Positions 5,428 to 7,667 of a DNA stretch of 7,667 nt are shown piece after piece. The DNA is taken from the NCBI GenBank assembly GCA_900545735.1, contig URAC01000042.1, positions 1 to 7,667 on the forward strand, in the 5' to 3' direction. The stretch's first letter is position 1. Each line of letters begins with the position of its first letter. A model generated the notes under the pieces. It worked only from the letters and a program-made list of their open reading frames with translations. It searched no databases and had not been told where the DNA came from. Origin of the DNA: an uncultured Bacillota bacterium (lineage in GTDB: Bacteria; Bacillota; Clostridia; Christensenellales; UBA1242). A program made the translations under genes and the position numbers.

Positions 5428-5617
5428 GGAAATTGTCGAGCGTTTTGCTCGATTTTTTTATTCAAAAAAATACAGCGCTCTTTCGCTCGCAATTTCCTTT
5501 TTACCGACCAAACGCGAAATGTGCTTTGCAATTTCGGTCGGTACTCTCGTGCGAAATGATTGCCGATAAGAATGTTTTAAAAGTTGTTCGCACCTAGCGG
5601 GTTTTGAAAAACTGCTA
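5428..5617. repeat. Palindrome-rich non-coding stretch between tRNA-Ser and rlmD
   Basis: No gene is seen in 5425-5659. Several inverted repeats are. GGAAATTG plus CGAGCG (5428-5442, one bulged T) matches CGCTCGCAATTTCC (5484-5497) and so could compete with the terminator hairpin. ACCGACC (5503-5509) pairs with GGTCGGT (5536-5542), enclosing GAAAT/ATTTC and TGC/GCA pairs. GTGCGAA (5549-5555) pairs with TTCGCAC (5587-5593). TAGC (5595-5598) pairs with GCTA (5614-5617) around GTTT/AAAC. The stretch lies upstream of the rlmD promoter, so it is not that gene's mRNA leader. It may be further dispersed palindromic repeat or an unrecognised small RNA. Confidence 0.5.
5436..5459 (+). terminator. Intrinsic terminator of the tRNA-Ser transcript
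   Basis: TCGAGC (5436-5441) pairs with GCTCGA (5447-5452) around a five-base loop and is followed by seven T residues (5453-5459). It starts 11 bases after the encoded CCA. Confidence 0.85.
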
Positions 5618-5624
5618 TAACACT

Positions 5625-5652
5625 TTGCGCTTTAATAAATTTTTGTTAAAAT
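5625..5652 (+). promoter_or_regulatory. Extended -10 promoter immediately before rlmD
   Basis: An extended -10 TGTTAAAAT lies at 5644-5652, with a weak -35 TTGCGC at 5625-5630 and 16-base spacing. The start should fall near 5659, almost at the ATG at 5660. The box overlaps the ATG at 5651, which argues against that codon as the start. Confidence 0.55.
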
Positions 5653-5659
5653 GAGAGTT

Positions 5660-6943
5660 ATGAAATTGGGAGAAAATTTTTCAGCCGAAATATTGGATAA
5701 TGGAGCAAATGGAAACGGAATTGCAAAAATTGACGGATTTGTTTGCTTTGTTCCTTATTGCGTGAAAGGAGAAAATGTAACTTTTAAAATTAAAAATATT
5801 CAAAAAAACTTTTGCGAATGCGAACTTGAAAAAATTATTTCTCCATCAAAAGATAGAGTAATTCCACTATGTCCATATTTTGGAACTTGCGGTGGCTGCC
5901 AACTTCAACATATGCCAAAAACACTTCAAAGCGAATATAAAACAAACCAAATAAAATCAATTTTCAAAAAAAGTTTTGATAAGAAAATAAATGTTTCGCC
6001 TTGCGTTTCTGAAAATGAATATCATTATCGCAATAAAGTAAACTTTGCAATTCGCGATAACAAATTGTGCTTTTACAACTGCAATCAACAACTATTTGCT
6101 GTTAAGAACTGTCCGTTGTTTGTCGTTGATTTGACTGACATTATTTCAATTTTTAATAAATATTTAGCAAGCGTAAACACAAATTTTCAGGCACTTCATA
6201 TCAGACTTTTAGGTGACGAATATCAGTTTACTTTTGTTTCAACAACTTTAGATTTTCCACAAAAAGAACAATTAATTGCACTTTTGCAACAAAAAAACAT
6301 CAAATTTTCATTAAATTTATGCAAAAATTCAATAAAAAACAGTTCAAACATAACAAATAGTGTAATTTGCGTTTATGGCGATGTAAAGCAAGATTATGAT
6401 ATTCTTGGAATTAAAAACAAAATATCTCCTGCTTCATTTTTGCAAATCAATCAAAAAGTTCAAGATAGAATCTACAACGATATCAACCTGCTTATTCCAA
6501 AAACAAGCAAGATTATAAATGCTTATGGCGGAACTGGAATTTTAAGTTCGATAATTTCAAAACAAGCAGAAATTGTATATTCTATCGAATTAAATAAAGC
6601 GGCAAGCAAAAATTGTGAAGAAATGATTAAACTCAACAATTTAAAAAATATCAAATCTGTTTGTGGAGATTGCAAGGTTGAAATTCCATCAATTTTGCAA
6701 AAGGAAAAAATAACTCATATTATCTTTGACCCACCTCGCAGCGGAATTGACAAAACCATTTTAAATTGCGTAAAAAATCTTAAAATTCCAAACATTATTT
6801 ATCTTTCTTGCAATCCTGCAACTCTTGTCCGCGATTTAAAATTGCTTGATGATGTTTATGAAATTTTCAGCGTTCAACCTTATGATATGTTCCCTCAAAC
6901 TGCTCACATTGAAACGCTTGTTCAATTAAAGTTGAAAGTTTAG
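5660..6943 (+). CDS. rlmD: 23S rRNA (uracil-C5)-methyltransferase, RlmD/RlmCD type
   Basis: This enzyme uses S-adenosylmethionine to methylate C5 of a uridine in 23S rRNA (U1939 in E. coli; some Gram-positive homologues also modify U747). Counting 427 residues from the ATG at 5660, a TRAM RNA-binding domain covers about 1-55. Four cysteines for a [4Fe-4S] cluster follow: C71, C77 and C80 in CPYFGTCGGC, and C151 in NCPLF. The C-terminal Rossmann domain has motif I NAYGGTG (287-293), DPPRSG from D357, the nucleophile C384 in SCNPATLVRD and the base E418 in HIETLVQL. Motif I begins with Asn where an acidic residue is usual. Length is typical. An in-frame ATG at 5651 is possible, but it sits in the -10 box and lacks a ribosome binding site, so 5660 is preferred and implies an almost leaderless mRNA. 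TrmA-family paralogues cannot be fully told apart by eye, but the Fe-S cysteines favour RlmD/RlmCD. Confidence 0.9.
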   Translation: MKLGENFSAEILDNGANGNGIAKIDGFVCFVPYCVKGENVTFKIKNIQKNFCECELEKIISPSKDRVIPLCPYFGTCGGCQLQHMPKTLQSEYKTNQIKSIFKKSFDKKINVSPCVSENEYHYRNKVNFAIRDNKLCFYNCNQQLFAVKNCPLFVVDLTDIISIFNKYLASVNTNFQALHIRLLGDEYQFTFVSTTLDFPQKEQLIALLQQKNIKFSLNLCKNSIKNSSNITNSVICVYGDVKQDYDILGIKNKISPASFLQINQKVQDRIYNDINLLIPKTSKIINAYGGTGILSSIISKQAEIVYSIELNKAASKNCEEMIKLNNLKNIKSVCGDCKVEIPSILQKEKITHIIFDPPRSGIDKTILNCVKNLKIPNIIYLSCNPATLVRDLKLLDDVYEIFSVQPYDMFPQTAHIETLVQLKLKV

Positions 6944-6947
6944 CATA

Positions 6948-6976
6948 TTGACATCAATTTTCATTGTTGTTATAAT
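6948..6976 (+). promoter_or_regulatory. Consensus promoter of the leucine-rich repeat gene
   Basis: TTGACA (6948-6953) and TATAAT (6971-6976) are 17 bases apart, with an extended -10 TG at 6968-6969. It begins five bases after the rlmD stop. Predicted initiation near 6983-6984 is one or two bases before the ATG at 6985, and no ribosome binding site is present, so the mRNA should be leaderless. Confidence 0.85.
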
Positions 6977-6984
6977 ATTTATAT

Positions 6985-7667
6985 ATGGAAAAAGACGATG
7001 TATTCAGTATATTAACTATAAAAGAAGGAACAGAAGTAATCGATAAAGATGCTTATGCTGACCATACAGAATTGAAAGAAGCTAATTTGCCTGATTCGAT
7101 TATTGAAATGGGCGCTTCATCTTTTTTAAGATGCACTAATTTAGAAAAAATCAAATTGCCAAAACATCTCAAAAAAATAGGTACTTATTGCTTTTTTGAT
7201 TGTAATCATTTATCTGAAATTACTTGGCCAGAAGATTTAGAAACAATTGAGTCACGCGCGTTTCGTAATTGTTCAAGCTTGAAAAAAATTGTCTTGCCAG
7301 ATACAATAACAGAAATACAATATGGTGCATTTGAGAAATGCAAAAACCTAGAATCTATAACATTGTCAAAAAATTGCAAAAAAATAGGAATATCTTGTTT
7401 TGCTGGTTGTAATAATTTATCTGAAATTATTTGGCCAGAAGATTTGGAAATAATTGACGAATGCGCGTTCGAAGATTGTTCAAGCTTGAAAAAAATTGTA
7501 TTTCCAAATAATTTAACAGAAATAAAATGGTTCGCATTTAATGATTGCGACAATTTGCAAGAAGTAGTTATTCCTGCAAGTGTTAAAGAAATAAGCAACA
7601 ATGCTTTTAATAATTGTTATACTTTAAAAAGTATTAAATTTGAATACGAAAAAGGAAAATATTATCA
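6985..7667 (+). CDS. BspA-like leucine-rich repeat protein, 3' end beyond the window
   Basis: The frame is open from the ATG at 6985 to the right edge (227 residues seen). It has no signal peptide or membrane segment in its N-terminus (MEKDDVFSILTIKEG), so it should be cytoplasmic unless a C-terminal sorting region follows. From about residue 20 on it is built of roughly 23-residue LRR_5 (BspA-type) units, with the pattern AF..C.NL..I..P..L..I repeated about eight times. Such repeats form curved binding surfaces, usually for proteins; the partner here cannot be told. Three-unit blocks are duplicated: residues 69-137 and 138-206 match closely, including ITWPEDLETI versus IIWPEDLEII and two identical CSSLKKIV segments. 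The start is supported by a consensus promoter just upstream and by the absence of a better ATG. It is transcribed separately from rlmD. Confidence 0.88.
   Translation, partial: MEKDDVFSILTIKEGTEVIDKDAYADHTELKEANLPDSIIEMGASSFLRCTNLEKIKLPKHLKKIGTYCFFDCNHLSEITWPEDLETIESRAFRNCSSLKKIVLPDTITEIQYGAFEKCKNLESITLSKNCKKIGISCFAGCNNLSEIIWPEDLEIIDECAFEDCSSLKKIVFPNNLTEIKWFAFNDCDNLQEVVIPASVKEISNNAFNNCYTLKSIKFEYEKGKYY
7189..7602 (+). repeat. Tandem 207-bp repeat within the LRR gene
   Basis: Two adjacent 207-base units (7189-7395 and 7396-7602) each encode 69 residues, or three LRR units. Nearly identical DNA segments occur at the same offset, for example TATCTGAAATTA at 7211 and 7418, and TGTTCAAGCTTGAAAAAAAT at 7270 and 7477. 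This level of DNA identity points to a fairly recent in-frame duplication by recombination. Confidence 0.75.

Noticed and set aside
5484..5617. Riboswitch or leader element controlling rlmD
   Set aside because: The best rlmD promoter lies downstream of these hairpins, so they would not be in its mRNA; no known riboswitch core was recognised.
5651..5659. Start of rlmD at the ATG at 5651
   Set aside because: This ATG lies in the extended -10 box and has no ribosome binding site; the ATG at 5660 fits the promoter and the TRAM-domain start. It cannot be excluded without transcript data.
7206..7601. Minus-strand open frame of 131 codons
   Set aside because: It is antisense to the LRR repeats and its own repetitiveness mirrors theirs; the forward frame has a consensus promoter and family motifs.

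Overview
The window looks like a chromosomal stretch of a low-GC (roughly 30% by eye) Gram-positive-type bacterium, probably an uncultured Clostridia-like member of the Bacillota. The reasons are A/T-biased codon use with the standard code, strong AGGAGGTG-type ribosome binding sites, consensus sigma-A promoters, intrinsic terminators with U tracts, and a CadC-type regulator. Assignment below phylum is a guess.

Left end (1-1812). A minus-strand Imm51-type immunity gene runs off the left edge. Upstream of it on the same strand lies a short open remnant (418-655) that I do not recognise and that could be the tail of a lost toxin. This remnant abuts, head to head, a plus-strand gene for a single-pass membrane protein with a SPOR-like domain (659-1453), which lacks a visible ribosome binding site. 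Next is a very small, very basic Ser/Thr/Lys/Arg protein with an 18-residue TTRNC repeat (1561-1812), preceded by the best ribosome binding site in the window and followed by a terminator.

Metal resistance operon (1907-4362). A consensus promoter with a perfect ArsR/SmtB-type operator between -35 and -10 drives a CadC-like repressor (1968-2339). The repressor gene overlaps by 11 bases the gene for a P1B-2 Zn/Cd/Pb-exporting ATPase (2329-4362). Repressor and pump form a self-contained efflux switch: metal releases the repressor from its own promoter and both proteins are made. The operon ends in a bidirectional terminator shared with a convergent minus-strand gene of unknown function (4417-4974).

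Non-coding centre (4975-5659). Divergent promoters serve the unknown gene and a tRNA locus. The tRNA locus is unusual: an exact copy of the first 25 bases of tRNA-Ser(GCU) sits 176 bp ahead of the intact gene, and the space between is filled by a run of perfect hairpins with three-base loops. The intact tRNA ends in an encoded CCA and a strong terminator, followed by more palindromic sequence.

Right end (5660-7667). An Fe-S 23S rRNA uracil-C5 methyltransferase (RlmD/RlmCD type) is followed by a BspA-like leucine-rich repeat protein that runs off the right edge. Both have extended -10 promoters placed so close to the start codon that their mRNAs should be leaderless or nearly so.
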